Of a DNA stretch of 64,000 nt, positions 18,108-26,631 are shown in pieces (within the stretch, counting starts at the first letter, position 1; the number at the start of each line of letters is the position of its first letter). The notes beneath the pieces were generated by a model, which ran no database searches, was not told the origin of the DNA, and saw only the letters and a list, made by a program, of their open reading frames with translations. The stretch covers positions 1 through 64,000 of the forward strand of contig JAUCFP010000006.1 of assembly GCA_030348385.1 (NCBI GenBank), given 5' to 3'. This DNA is from Cytobacillus sp. NJ13 (GTDB lineage: Bacteria; Bacillota; Bacilli; Bacillales; Cytobacillaceae). The position numbers and the translations under genes are program-made.

Positions 18108-18905
18108 TTGGCTGCTGGATTTGAAAGTGCTGCAAAATTAGAACACGGGTTTTGGCTTCAGATTTTGGGTGATCATGCACGTTTCATACATGATTCACTA
18201 TCACCAAAGGAAAAAGACAGCATTGAACGGGCAAATTACTTTATACAAACCTTCGACCAGCTATTAGGAAGGGTTGAAGTTGATAACCTGGAGCAATTGA
18301 GCCGGAGGGCAGAACAGGAAGCTAAAAAGCTCAGGGAATTTAAATTGAATCTAATCGAACGTCATCTGATAGGGAAAATTTCCATTCATCTTGGGCCTGT
18401 TTTTATTAATCATATGGTCAATGAACTTGAAGAATATATGCTTGTCCTTCAATATTTAAAAAAGGGGGAAGCCCCGCCTGTATTTCATGAGCTCCACCAT
18501 CATTTAATCTGGCTTCTGGATGCAGCTGGCCATGCAGGTGCCATATCGGACAATATGGACCAGGCTGAAAAGAAAATTAAAAAAATCAGTGATGGCTATA
18601 CAAAGGATTTTGAAGCTTTTTACTTAAAAGCAGTTGAAATGTCCGGGTTCCTTCGGACGAATGTTACGTTGTTTCCGGCACTCCAAAAGTTCAACAATGA
18701 CGTTGCTCTTGAAATTTCTTTGTTTATGAACTTTCTGAATGAAATTGAGGAGCTTGAAATAAGCAAAGAGGCGTTGGGTACATTTGCAGCTTTAATGGCT
18801 GATCACATGTACCGTGAAGAATGCTATTACCTGTCAAAGCTTGCTGAGTCCACTCAGTCGGAAATGCCGAAATGTGATCCGGCAAAGCCGAGGCTTAAAG
18901 AATAA
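18108..18905 (+). CDS. DUF2935 protein
   Basis: A 265-residue all-helical protein with two DUF2935 units (about residues 5-125 and 140-255), each a four-helix bundle with recurring His/Glu (EHGFWLQILGDHARF; ADHMYREECYY) that suggest a ferritin- or hemerythrin-like metal site. The function of the family is unknown; it is common in spore formers. TTG is chosen as start because GAAAGGGGA lies seven bases upstream, whereas the ATG nine codons earlier has no ribosome site. It is monocistronic, with its own terminator. Confidence 0.82.
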   Translation: MAAGFESAAKLEHGFWLQILGDHARFIHDSLSPKEKDSIERANYFIQTFDQLLGRVEVDNLEQLSRRAEQEAKKLREFKLNLIERHLIGKISIHLGPVFINHMVNELEEYMLVLQYLKKGEAPPVFHELHHHLIWLLDAAGHAGAISDNMDQAEKKIKKISDGYTKDFEAFYLKAVEMSGFLRTNVTLFPALQKFNNDVALEISLFMNFLNEIEELEISKEALGTFAALMADHMYREECYYLSKLAESTQSEMPKCDPAKPRLKE

Positions 18906-18910
18906 ATTCA

Positions 18911-18938
18911 AAGCTGCCATGTTTGGCAGTTTTTTTGC
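18911..18938 (+). terminator. Terminator of the DUF2935 gene
   Basis: AAGCTGCC and GGCAGTTT-type arms with CTGCC/GGCAG core over a six-base loop, followed by TTTTTTT. Confidence 0.88.
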
Positions 18939-18993
18939 ATTAAGAACATGCGTCAGTGTTTTCTGGGTAAAAGAGTATAAAAAGGCTGATATC

Positions 18994-19248
18994 ATGAAAC
19001 TGATAAGATGGAGTTACATGCGGAGAAATCAGGTAAAGGGACTGTTTGACTGCTTTCCTGAAGCGGTCATCATTTTTAAAAGAATAAAGAATTATTACTT
19101 TATCCACAGTGCTGAATGGACAGGCAGTCCGCAGTTAATTGCTAAGCAGCAGATGGAGGAAATGGAGTATTTGCTTAATAAAGAAATGGGTTTTCTTCGC
19201 GGATATCTTCAAAGGAAATCTGCAGGTGATAAAGATAATGAAACTTGA
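18994..19248 (+). CDS. Hypothetical basic protein
   Basis: An 84-residue basic protein without membrane segments. I do not recognise the family. The central segment FDCFPEAVIIFKRIKNYYFI looks like paired beta strands, and the rest is helical and Lys/Glu rich. The frame is open further upstream, but that part overlaps the DUF2935 gene and its terminator, so the ATG after AAAAAGG is chosen; the ribosome site is only fair. It lies directly upstream of the SOS-box promoter. Confidence 0.5.
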   Translation: MKLIRWSYMRRNQVKGLFDCFPEAVIIFKRIKNYYFIHSAEWTGSPQLIAKQQMEEMEYLLNKEMGFLRGYLQRKSAGDKDNET

Positions 19249-19282
19249 AAAAATAGGAAAGAAGAATCAATTTTCTTAAAAT

Positions 19283-19323
19283 AGAACACACGTTCGACTA
19301 AATGGACAAGGATATGATATAAT
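19283..19323 (+). promoter_or_regulatory. SOS (LexA) box in the toxin promoter
   Basis: AGAACACACGTTCG (19283-19296) fits the Bacillus LexA consensus CGAACRNRYGTTCG at 13 of 14 positions. TATAAT lies at 19318-19323, and TTCGAC within the box is a plausible -35 (19-bp spacer). LexA bound here would cover the promoter, so the peptide gene 65 bases on should be DNA-damage induced. Confidence 0.75.
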
Positions 19324-19387
19324 AAAGAAGCAATGGGAGTTTCTCAAGGGTGGTCGGCTAGCCCCGTGTGAAAGGGGGTGATGCCTT

Positions 19388-19471
19388 TTGACAGTTTTCG
19401 AATCGATCATGATGATGATTTCCTTCTCTAGTCTGATCATTGCTGTCATGACTTTTAACCATAAAAAATAG
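19388..19471 (+). CDS. Holin-like toxin peptide, type I toxin family
   Basis: A 27-residue peptide that starts MTVFESIMMMISF and ends FNHKK: a short polar head, one hydrophobic span (residues 7-22) and a basic tail. This is the pattern of the putative holin-like toxins of Firmicutes, membrane peptides usually held off by an antisense RNA. Start is TTG, seven bases after GGGGGTG. The Shine-Dalgarno can pair with an upstream CCCC (19362-19365), so translation may be gated. A strong GACCTC/GAGGTC hairpin follows the stop. A weak minus-strand promoter (TGACAA at 19485, ATAAAA at 19461) could drive an antisense RNA. Confidence 0.8.
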   Translation: MTVFESIMMMISFSSLIIAVMTFNHKK

Positions 19472-19550
19472 ACCTCCCTTGATCTGACAATTGAGGGAGA
19501 GGTCTATGTCTTTGACAGGCCGATCCCCTAAGGGAACGACTATTGCGAAT

Positions 19551-19588
19551 GACCGTGGGTGCGGCAACACCTGCGGTCGTTTTTTATT
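19551..19588 (+). terminator. Terminator of the toxin transcript
   Basis: GACCGTGGGTG and CACCTGCGGTC pair over a CGGCAA loop (11 positions), then GTTTTTTATTT. The stem is 80 bases after the toxin stop, leaving a long structured 3' UTR. Confidence 0.88.
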
Positions 19589-19756
19589 TATTCATATTCT
19601 TAATTCAAGAATATCATATGCGGTTCAGAAAGTCACGGAAATAAGCATAATCGCATGATTACTTATAGTATATGCAGATTCCGGCTGAAAATCCATAATG
19701 ATTCGGAGCTTAATGTACCCTACTATAATGGCAGTACTGTAAGGGAGGATTAGACA

Positions 19757-19905
19757 TTACAAAACGCAATATTAAGACTAAATCAGGATAGCAAAGCACA
19801 AATAAAAGCATAAGCGATATGGAGTTCTAAAAAGAGCTTGACCAGCAAAACAAAAATGCTAAAGAGACATGATTAACTGATGTTGGAAATAAAGAATTGA
19901 CCGAG
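19757..19905 (+). pseudogene. Decayed small hydrophilic ORF
   Basis: After GGGAGG and a seven-base gap comes ATT in place of ATG, then TKRNIKTKSG and a frame rich in Lys, Asn and Gln broken by three single stops (TAG, TAA, TGA) that one base change each would restore. A terminator follows at once. The parent looks like a small hydrophilic, spore-type protein, but I cannot name it. 19589-19756 holds nothing else. Confidence 0.4.
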
Positions 19906-19936
19906 ATGGGGCAGACTAAAACTGTCCCATTTTTTA
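19906..19936 (+). terminator. Terminator after the decayed ORF
   Basis: ATGGGGCAG and CTGTCCCAT pair around an ACTAAAA loop with one wobble and run into TTTTTTAT. Confidence 0.85.
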
Positions 19937-19993
19937 TATGGAACAGGAGGATGGAGAGCCATCTATGTTTTGTGAATGGAAAGGACGATTCTT

Positions 19994-20755
19994 GTGCCAG
20001 CATTTATTTATGAGGATACAAAGATTTTTTATGAAACGATGGGAAAGGGTGTACCGATAATCTTTATACATCCGCCTGCCATGGGGAGAAAGGTATTTTA
20101 TTATCAAGGCCTGCTGGCTGAGCATTTTCAGGTTGTTTTTTCTGATCTAAGCGGGAATGGAGATACTATTGGTCCCGAGAAAACAGTAACCATTAAAGGG
20201 TATGCAGAAGAGATTAAAGCTGTACTGGACCACCTGGAAATTGAAAAAGCCGTTATCCTTGGTTATTCATCTGGGAGCATAATTGCCCAGGAATTTGCAC
20301 TCTCTTTTCCTGAGAGGACGCTTGGTGTCATACTATCTGGCGGATTTCCAGAGGTTTTATCAGAAACTTTCAAATATGAGCATATATTGGGAATGTATTT
20401 CGTGAAACATTTTCCGGGTTTCCTGCGCTATGTAATAGCAGCAAGTCACACAAATGATCAAAAAGTCAGAAACGATATTTTGGAACACATGAAAAAGGCA
20501 AATCATACTATGTGGTTTCAATTTTATGATAGATCGCTCCACTATTCATGCACTGATCGCCTAAGGAACTTAAGCGTCCCCCTTCTCCTTATTTATGGAT
20601 CAAGAGATTTTGTTAATCAGCATATTAGGAGCTATAGAAGATATGTCAGCTTTCAGGCGGCAATGATCAAAGGTGTATCCCATCAGGCGCCAACCAAAAA
20701 GTGGCAGCTTTTCAACCAGGTTGTAACTGGTTTTGTACAGCAGCATTTTAAATAA
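19994..20755 (+). CDS. Alpha/beta-fold hydrolase
   Basis: A 253-residue cytosolic hydrolase of the alpha/beta fold. The oxyanion HP segment is IIFIHPPAMG, the nucleophile elbow is GYSSGS (Ser near residue 95), the acid is in YGSRDFVN and the catalytic histidine in GVSHQAP. The substrate is unknown. GTG is preferred because AAAGGA lies eight bases upstream and the product then begins like its relatives; an ATG six codons earlier is possible. A bidirectional terminator separates it from the MFS gene. Confidence 0.85.
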   Translation: MPAFIYEDTKIFYETMGKGVPIIFIHPPAMGRKVFYYQGLLAEHFQVVFSDLSGNGDTIGPEKTVTIKGYAEEIKAVLDHLEIEKAVILGYSSGSIIAQEFALSFPERTLGVILSGGFPEVLSETFKYEHILGMYFVKHFPGFLRYVIAASHTNDQKVRNDILEHMKKANHTMWFQFYDRSLHYSCTDRLRNLSVPLLLIYGSRDFVNQHIRSYRRYVSFQAAMIKGVSHQAPTKKWQLFNQVVTGFVQQHFK

Positions 20756-20758
20756 AAA

Positions 20759-20791
20759 GATCCGTATCGTCATAGCACGATACGGATTTTT
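20759..20791. terminator. Bidirectional terminator, hydrolase / MFS
   Basis: ATCCGTATCGT and ACGATACGGAT form a perfect 11-bp stem over a six-base loop, with TTTTTTT on the plus side and AAAA on the other. Confidence 0.92.
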
Positions 20792-22051
20792 TTAGCCATC
20801 ATTTCCGTCAGGTTTGATTGCCATTATGGCTGCAAGGGCAGCAAGAATGGTAATACCGCTTAATATATAAAAAAGGCCTTGATCAGAATGCTTCATGAGA
20901 ATGGCAATGGCCGGAGGGCCGCCGGCAACGCCAATAAACCTCATTGAACTGTATAAAGAAGTAATGGTACCACGTTCTTCTTTTGCAATTCCTTCCGTAA
21001 TTAGTGCATCCAATGAAGGCAATGCAACGCCTATGCCAATTCCGGCAAACAGGAACATGCTGATCATAAACCACATATTGTTTGAAAAGCTTAAGATTGC
21101 AGTCGCAGCTGCCACAAGCACTGAGCCTAAAAAAATGATCCACTTCATCAGTATTTTATTTTCTTTTATTTTTTTTCCTGTTAGATAGGACGAAAGGCAC
21201 AGTGCGCCAAGCGGTAAAGCTAAGAGAAGCCCTTTTTTAACATCTTTAATATCATATATCTTTTCAAGGACATCAGATAAATAAAAAAGTATCCCGAAAA
21301 GCACAAACATAAGAATGGCACCAATTAAAAAAATAGCATAAAGCCATTTTCCGTTGTTTTTAAAGGTATCCTTAATATTGCTCCAAAATTTCTTTAGCGG
21401 AAGCGGCTCTTCTCTTTTATTTGGTGTTTTTACAAGAAAAAAAACCAGCAGGATTGAAATCGTACAAAAAACTGGAAACGAAAAAAACGGTAAAAACCAT
21501 ATAAATCCTGCCAAAAACGCTCCAAGTATAGGTGATAGAACTTTTCCAAAAGTATTGGAAGTTTCAATCAGGCCAAGGGAACTGCTGACATCATCATCAT
21601 TTTTAAACATATCCCCGACTAAAGGCATAACAATTGGTGCCGCACCGGCTGCCCCAACACCCTGCAATGCCCTCCCGGCTAATATGATCCAATAAGCATC
21701 CGCCATTTTCCATGCTGCCCATCCAGAGATCAGCCCGCCAATTCCTGCAATGAAAAGACTTGGTATAATGACTTTTTTACGGCCGATATGATCCGATAAA
21801 AAGCCTGCGATTGGAATCAAAATAATGGCTACAATACTGTAAACGGTAATAATCATGCTGGATTGGAATGCAGAAATATTTAGTTTATTTTCCATCGCCG
21901 GCAGAACAGGAATCAGCATGGAATTCCCAAGTGTCATAACGAGAGGAATTGAAGAAAGTGAAAGAATGGCCCATTTTTGGTTATGAACATCATCACCTGA
22001 CTTCTTTTTAGCTTTGGAATTTACAGATTGTAAATTTTCAACATGCTCCAT
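20792..22051 (-). CDS. MFS exporter, YmfD-like
   Basis: A 419-residue major facilitator with 12 predicted spans. The N-terminal half has the drug-exporter motif A (GFLSDHIGRKKV) and motif C-like GRALQGVGAAGAAP. Sequence pattern and length resemble the B. subtilis bacillibactin exporter YmfD, but no siderophore genes are nearby, so the substrate is open. AAGGAAGG precedes the ATG. It is divergent from the MOSC gene. Confidence 0.85.
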   Translation of the reverse strand: MEHVENLQSVNSKAKKKSGDDVHNQKWAILSLSSIPLVMTLGNSMLIPVLPAMENKLNISAFQSSMIITVYSIVAIILIPIAGFLSDHIGRKKVIIPSLFIAGIGGLISGWAAWKMADAYWIILAGRALQGVGAAGAAPIVMPLVGDMFKNDDDVSSSLGLIETSNTFGKVLSPILGAFLAGFIWFLPFFSFPVFCTISILLVFFLVKTPNKREEPLPLKKFWSNIKDTFKNNGKWLYAIFLIGAILMFVLFGILFYLSDVLEKIYDIKDVKKGLLLALPLGALCLSSYLTGKKIKENKILMKWIIFLGSVLVAAATAILSFSNNMWFMISMFLFAGIGIGVALPSLDALITEGIAKEERGTITSLYSSMRFIGVAGGPPAIAILMKHSDQGLFYILSGITILAALAAIMAIKPDGNDG

Positions 22052-22228
22052 ATTTCTGACCTTCCTTTTCGTTAATCAAACTAGTCTTAATATGAGCTAA
22101 TTGCAGGAAAACTAACTAGAAAAACCTCTGTCTTTTTATGGGAAAATTCAAATTCTGGAAAAATATGTTTCGATTTACTAAAAGGAAAGCGTTAAAATAT
22201 AAAAAAACGAATCTGTTGGGGGGATAAT

Positions 22229-22867
22229 GTGAAAGAAAAAGAAATTATTACTTTAAGCATAGGAAAACCGAAAAAGCACAGCTGGAAAAACCGTGAGGAA
22301 ATATCGGGAATCGGCAAAGAAAAAATTGAAAGTGCATTCTTAACGAAGGATGGTTTCCTTGGGGATGGAGTGGCAAACACTGATTTTCATGGCGGCCCCG
22401 ACCGGGCAGTTTGCCTATACCCGTTCGAACATTACGGGATGTGGGAAAAAGAATTTAAAAGGACTTTCTGTCCTCCGGCATTTGGTGAAAATATTTGTGC
22501 GCGGAATATGCTGGAAAAGGATGTTTTTATAGGGGATATCTTTTCGCTTGGTGAATCCGCTATCCAAATAACACAAGGGCGCATTCCTTGTTCAGCCATC
22601 TCAAAGTATAACGAAGAAGATCGGCTTTTGAACAGAATTGTTGAAACATGCTTTACAGGCTATTTTTTCAGAGTGCTGAAGGAAGGGAATGTAGCAGCAG
22701 GCAGCGTTCTTAAGCTCGAAGAAAGAAAGCAGGAAAAGGTATCGGTTCTGCAAGGAAATTTTATCATGTTCCATGACCGCAAAAACCGTAAAGCAATTGA
22801 AGAACTGCTGCAGATTGAGGCACTTGCAGATGTCTGGAGAGAAAAGCTGGAAAAAGCTCTATTATAA
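22229..22867 (+). CDS. MOSC domain protein
   Basis: A 212-residue cytosolic protein of the MOSC superfamily (YiiM-like), related to the C-terminal domain of molybdenum-cofactor sulfurase. The family core is intact: DFHGGPDRAVCLYP, AFGENI and the conserved cysteine in GRIPCSAISK. YiiM-type proteins act on N-hydroxylated substrates with Mo cofactor; whether this one does is inference. Start is GTG after GGGGGGAT. The gene ends just upstream of the trp leader promoter. Confidence 0.87.
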   Translation: MKEKEIITLSIGKPKKHSWKNREEISGIGKEKIESAFLTKDGFLGDGVANTDFHGGPDRAVCLYPFEHYGMWEKEFKRTFCPPAFGENICARNMLEKDVFIGDIFSLGESAIQITQGRIPCSAISKYNEEDRLLNRIVETCFTGYFFRVLKEGNVAAGSVLKLEERKQEKVSVLQGNFIMFHDRKNRKAIEELLQIEALADVWREKLEKALL

Positions 22868-22884
22868 AAAAATTAAAAATAGCC

Positions 22885-22916
22885 TTGACATTTTTCATTT
22901 ATCGGAATAGTATAAT
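22885..22916 (+). promoter_or_regulatory. trp operon promoter
   Basis: TTGACA is followed by TAGTAT after 17 bp (or TATAAT after 20 bp). It is the only strong promoter before the two T-box leaders. Confidence 0.7.
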
Positions 22917-22925
22917 AAGCAATAT

Positions 22926-23198
22926 ATCGATCGGCAATGACAAAGAGTAGTAGCTGCGGTTGAAGCTAAAGAGAGCTGATGGTTGGTGCAAATCAGTGTG
23001 GAAACAGCAGTGAATGGACTTTCGAGCCTCCAAACCGAACCTTTTTAAGCAGTAGGCTTTGGCGAACGGTCTCATCGTTACAAGGGACAGATATTCAAAC
23101 GTTTTTTCGTTTTGATATCTGTTAAGTGAGCTGATGTATCAGCTAATGAAGGTGGCACCACGGGTTTCTCGTCCTTTTTAGACGGGAGGCTCTTTTTT
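22926..23198 (+). promoter_or_regulatory. Tryptophan T-box leader, first of two
   Basis: The stem I features are present (AAAGAGTAGTAG, GGTTGGTGCAAATCAG), as are the T-box AAGGTGGCACCACGGG (23149-23164) and a terminator with a CTCTTTTTT tail. The specifier loop reads GTGAATGGAC, placing a TGG (Trp) codon at 23015-23017. The T-box bulge TGGC would pair with a GCCA tRNA end, as expected for tRNA-Trp with G73. Uncharged tRNA-Trp should allow read-through. Confidence 0.93.
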
Positions 23199-23221
23199 AT
23201 TTTCAAATAACTTTATTACTT

Positions 23222-23500
23222 TAAATCGCTGAGCAAGAGAAGTAGATTGATGGAGTCCGTTCAAGAGAGCCGGGGACAGGTGAGAGCCCGGTACGGTAAG
23301 TCATTCGAATGGACTTGCGAGAGGCTTCCTGAAAGAAAGTAGGGAAGCACGGATTTCCACCGTTAAAAGGATAGGGTATCGATATGTTTCCGTACCCGAA
23401 AAAGGGAGCAGCATTTTGCTCTAAAAAGAGGTGGCACCACGTTCACAAGACACGTCCTCTATACACGCAGATTCTGTCTGTGTGTATAGGGGACTTTTTT
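23222..23500 (+). promoter_or_regulatory. Tryptophan T-box leader, second of two
   Basis: A second complete leader follows without a promoter of its own. It shows AAGAGAAGTAGA, an apical GAGAGCCGGGG arm, specifier loop CGAATGGACTTGCGAG with TGG at 23310-23312, T-box GAGGTGGCACCACG and a long terminator (CTATACAC/GTGTATAG) with TTTTTTT. Both leaders read Trp, so they act in series on trpE. Confidence 0.93.
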
Positions 23501-23534
23501 TATTTGTAGTTGAGTATAAATTCTGAAGTTAGAT

Positions 23535-23602
23535 AACTGTCTAGCACAAGCAGCCTGCCCCCCTCGAGGTGTCGGGGGTGATCAAGGCGCTCGCGCTTTC
23601 CT
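23535..23602 (+). repeat. Dispersed intergenic repeat, copy 2
   Basis: It starts AACTGTCTAGC, has a CCCCCCTCGAGGTGTCGGGGG hairpin-type centre and ends CAAGGCGCTCGCGCTTTCC. It lies between the second T-box terminator and the trpE ribosome site, inside the trp transcript. Confidence 0.75.
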
Positions 23603-23631
23603 GAATCCGAAAGAACTGGAGGAGAAATATA

Positions 23632-25026
23632 TTGAAAACGATATTGGAAGGTCCGTATATCATCGAAGAGCTTGAGGGGGACACATTAACACCTATTTTG
23701 ATCTACCAGAGAATGAGCGGAAGAAAAAAATTTCTGTTTGAAAGCTCGCTAAAGCATGAAAAGTCGGGAAGGTATTCTTTTATTGGTGCGGACCCCGTAA
23801 TGGAACTAAAAGGGGAAGGATCTCGGTCGGCTGTTTCTGCAGACGGAAAAATAGAAGTTTTTGATGAAAAGCCGCTTGATGTATTAAGAAGGCTGATGCC
23901 GGAGGAAAGGCCGCACCCCTTTGAACAGTTCCCATTTTGTGGAGGAGCTGTTGGATATGCAGGCTATGATGTCATCAGGCAATACGAAGAAATCGGGGTG
24001 ATTCCTCATGATGAGCTGAATGTACCAGATGTCCACTTTATGTTTTTTGAGGAAGTGGCTGTTTTTGATCATCTGGAGCAAAAGGTATATCTGGTAGCCA
24101 TGTCTATACTGGCAGCAACCGATGAATCTCAGCTTCGTGTAAGATTACAGAAAAGAAAGGCCGAAATACAAAAGGGGGCAGTGGCATCTGAATCGGAAGA
24201 AGCATCGCTGTCGGCTTTCAAAGCTTCCATATCCAAAGAAGACTTCGTTGAAAAAGTAAATCGAGCCAAGTCCTTTATTGAAGAGGGAGACATTTTTCAG
24301 GTGGTGCTTTCTCAGCGGTTAAAAGCAGAGTTGACTGGAGATCCTTTTGCATTTTACCGGAAGTTAAGAGTGCAAAATCCTTCCCCCTATATGTACTATC
24401 TTGATTTTGCAGAATATGCGGTTGCGGGGGCATCCCCTGAAAGTCTTATAAAAGCAACTGGAAACAAAGTAATTACTAACCCTATTGCAGGAACAAGGCC
24501 AAGAGGCAAGACAGAAGACGAGGACTTACTGCTTGAAAGGGACCTGATTGAAGATGAAAAGGAGCTTGCCGAACACAGGATGCTGCTCGATCTGGGCAGA
24601 AATGATCTCGGCCGTGTCTGCGAATTTGGATCGGTAACTATAGAAAAAAACATGGTAATTGAGAGATATAAGCATGTCATGCACCTTGTATCCGAAGTTG
24701 GCGGCAGGCTGAAAAATCCATACACAGCGATTGATGCCTTAATAGCTTGTCTGCCTGCTGGTACGGTTTCAGGTGCACCCAAAATTAGAGCAATGGAAAT
24801 CATCAATGAACTTGAAACAGTGAAAAGAGGAATTTACTCAGGGGCAGTCGGCTATTTTTCCGGAAACGGCAATATGGATTTCGCCCTGGCAATCAGAACA
24901 ATGGTGATAAAAGATGGATTCGCCTATATACAAGCTGGGGCAGGCATAGTGCATGATTCCATTCCAGAAAAAGAGTACGAAGAAACTCTTCATAAATTAA
25001 AAGCATTTTTGGAGGACAAAAAATGA
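23632..25026 (+). CDS. trpE: Anthranilate synthase component I
   Basis: A 464-residue chorismate-utilising enzyme that makes anthranilate with ammonia supplied by TrpG. Family motifs include the feedback-site LLESSL-type segment (FLFESSLKHE), IFQVVLSQR, NPIAGTRPRG and HRMLLDLGRNDLGR. Start is TTG, seven bases after GGAGGAG. It heads trpEGDCFBA and overlaps trpG by ATGA. Control is by the tandem T-boxes upstream instead of the TRAP system of B. subtilis. Confidence 0.96.
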   Translation: MKTILEGPYIIEELEGDTLTPILIYQRMSGRKKFLFESSLKHEKSGRYSFIGADPVMELKGEGSRSAVSADGKIEVFDEKPLDVLRRLMPEERPHPFEQFPFCGGAVGYAGYDVIRQYEEIGVIPHDELNVPDVHFMFFEEVAVFDHLEQKVYLVAMSILAATDESQLRVRLQKRKAEIQKGAVASESEEASLSAFKASISKEDFVEKVNRAKSFIEEGDIFQVVLSQRLKAELTGDPFAFYRKLRVQNPSPYMYYLDFAEYAVAGASPESLIKATGNKVITNPIAGTRPRGKTEDEDLLLERDLIEDEKELAEHRMLLDLGRNDLGRVCEFGSVTIEKNMVIERYKHVMHLVSEVGGRLKNPYTAIDALIACLPAGTVSGAPKIRAMEIINELETVKRGIYSGAVGYFSGNGNMDFALAIRTMVIKDGFAYIQAGAGIVHDSIPEKEYEETLHKLKAFLEDKK

Positions 25027-25634
25027 TTCTGCTGATTGATAATTATGATTCATTCACATTTAACCTTTATCAGTATTTAGGTGAACTGGGACAAGAAATT
25101 AAAGTTGTAAGGAATGATCAGATAACAATCGAAGAAATTGAAGAATTAAATCCTGAAGCCATTGTTCTTTCACCTGGACCGGGCCGGCCGGAACAAGCAG
25201 GAGTCATTGTTGAAGTTATTCAAGAATTTTACAGGAAGCTCCCTATCCTTGGCATTTGCCTTGGCCATCAGGCAATCGGCTATGCCTTTGGGGCAAAGAT
25301 TGAAAAAGCCAAGAAAATTATGCATGGCAAGGTGTCTAATCTGAAACATAACGGATCACAGCTGTTTCAATATATGCCGCAGCCAATCCATATCATGCGT
25401 TATCATTCCTTAATTATTCAGTCAGGAACGTTGCCTGGCAGCTTTAAGGTTTTGGCCAGATCAATGGATGATAATGAAATAATGGCAATCAAGCATGAAG
25501 ACTATCCTTTATACGGTTTGCAATTCCATCCGGAGTCTGTAGGAACAGGCCTTGGAAAGAAAATTTTGGAAAACTTTTTACAATCTATCGGGAGGGAAAA
25601 AAAAGGTGAAAACAATACTGCAGAGATTATCTGA
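25023..25634 (+). CDS. trpG: Anthranilate synthase glutamine amidotransferase
   Basis: A 203-residue class I glutamine amidotransferase that supplies ammonia to TrpE. The nucleophile is the cysteine in LGICLGHQAIG, with His/Glu in LQFHPESV. The N-terminal MILLIDNYDSFTFNLYQYLG is diagnostic for TrpG/PabA. In B. subtilis this subunit lies in the folate operon; here it is inside the trp operon. It overlaps trpE by four bases and trpD by 29. Confidence 0.95.
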   Translation: MILLIDNYDSFTFNLYQYLGELGQEIKVVRNDQITIEEIEELNPEAIVLSPGPGRPEQAGVIVEVIQEFYRKLPILGICLGHQAIGYAFGAKIEKAKKIMHGKVSNLKHNGSQLFQYMPQPIHIMRYHSLIIQSGTLPGSFKVLARSMDDNEIMAIKHEDYPLYGLQFHPESVGTGLGKKILENFLQSIGREKKGENNTAEII

Positions 25635-26631
25635 TCGGGAGTCATTAACAGAGGCAGAAATGAAGGAAGCGGTGGACAATTTATTTGCCAATGATGTGAC
25701 GGACAGTGAGATTGCGGCATTTATGGTGAGTCTTAAAACGAAAGGGGAAACAGTTGAAGAAATTGCAGGGATCGTAAAAGCGATGAGGGATAAATCCCTT
25801 TCATTTAGCAAGAAAATTCCTAATGTTTTGGATAATTGCGGTACAGGAGGAGATGGTTCAAGCAGCTTTAATATCAGTTCCACCTCGGCATTTGTGATTG
25901 CAGGAGCCGGAATTCCTGTTGCCAAGCATGGCAATAGAAGTGTATCCAGCAAAACAGGCAGTGCCGATGTATTGGAGCATTTGGGGATAAATTTAAATCA
26001 CCCTCCTGAGCGCACGGAGGAGATTTTGGAGGAAATCGGGATTGCCTTTCTTTTCGCCCCTCACGTTCATCCGAATATTAAAAGAATCATGAAAGTGCGC
26101 AAGGACCTGAGAATACCCACAACCTTCAATCTAATAGGGCCATTAACCAATCCGGTTGAACTTGATCATCAGCTTCTGGGGATCTATCGGAGAGATTATA
26201 TTGAAATGTTTGCAGAGGTGTTAAAAACTTTAGGAAGAAAACGGGCAGTTGTTTTAAATGGTGCAGGGTTTATGGATGAAGCATCCTTGCAGGGGGAAAA
26301 TCACCTGGCCATTCTTAATAACGGCAAGGTAACGAAAAAGGTTCTTCACCCAGAGGAAGTTGGCCTATCCGTCAGCAGCAATGATGCGATCAGAGGCGGA
26401 GATTCAAGGGAAAATGCTGAAATACTCCTGAGTGTCCTTAATGGGGAGAGGGGAGCAAGAAGGGATACAGTCCTTCTTAACGCCGGGATTGGCATCTTTA
26501 CAGGAGGCAAGGCCGAAACAATTCAAGGCGGGATAAATTTAGCCAGAGAAAGCATTGATTCAGGTGCTGCATTAGCAAAACTGCATAGGTTAATTGAAGC
26601 AAGTAAAAGTGTCCATAAAGAGGTGATATAA
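25606..26631 (+). CDS. trpD: Anthranilate phosphoribosyltransferase
   Basis: A 341-residue enzyme that joins anthranilate to PRPP. The PRPP-binding glycine-rich loop is DNCGTGGDGSSSFNIS, followed by KHGNRSVSSKTGSADVLE. Start is GTG after GGAGGG at nine bases; 18 codons of open frame upstream overlap trpG and have no ribosome site. The stop abuts the trpC GTG, so translation is coupled. Confidence 0.95.
   Translation: MKTILQRLSDRESLTEAEMKEAVDNLFANDVTDSEIAAFMVSLKTKGETVEEIAGIVKAMRDKSLSFSKKIPNVLDNCGTGGDGSSSFNISSTSAFVIAGAGIPVAKHGNRSVSSKTGSADVLEHLGINLNHPPERTEEILEEIGIAFLFAPHVHPNIKRIMKVRKDLRIPTTFNLIGPLTNPVELDHQLLGIYRRDYIEMFAEVLKTLGRKRAVVLNGAGFMDEASLQGENHLAILNNGKVTKKVLHPEEVGLSVSSNDAIRGGDSRENAEILLSVLNGERGARRDTVLLNAGIGIFTGGKAETIQGGINLARESIDSGAALAKLHRLIEASKSVHKEVI

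Noticed and set aside
24396..24806. 136-residue minus-strand frame in trpE
   Set aside because: Antisense shadow of a clear trpE reading frame without a ribosome site.
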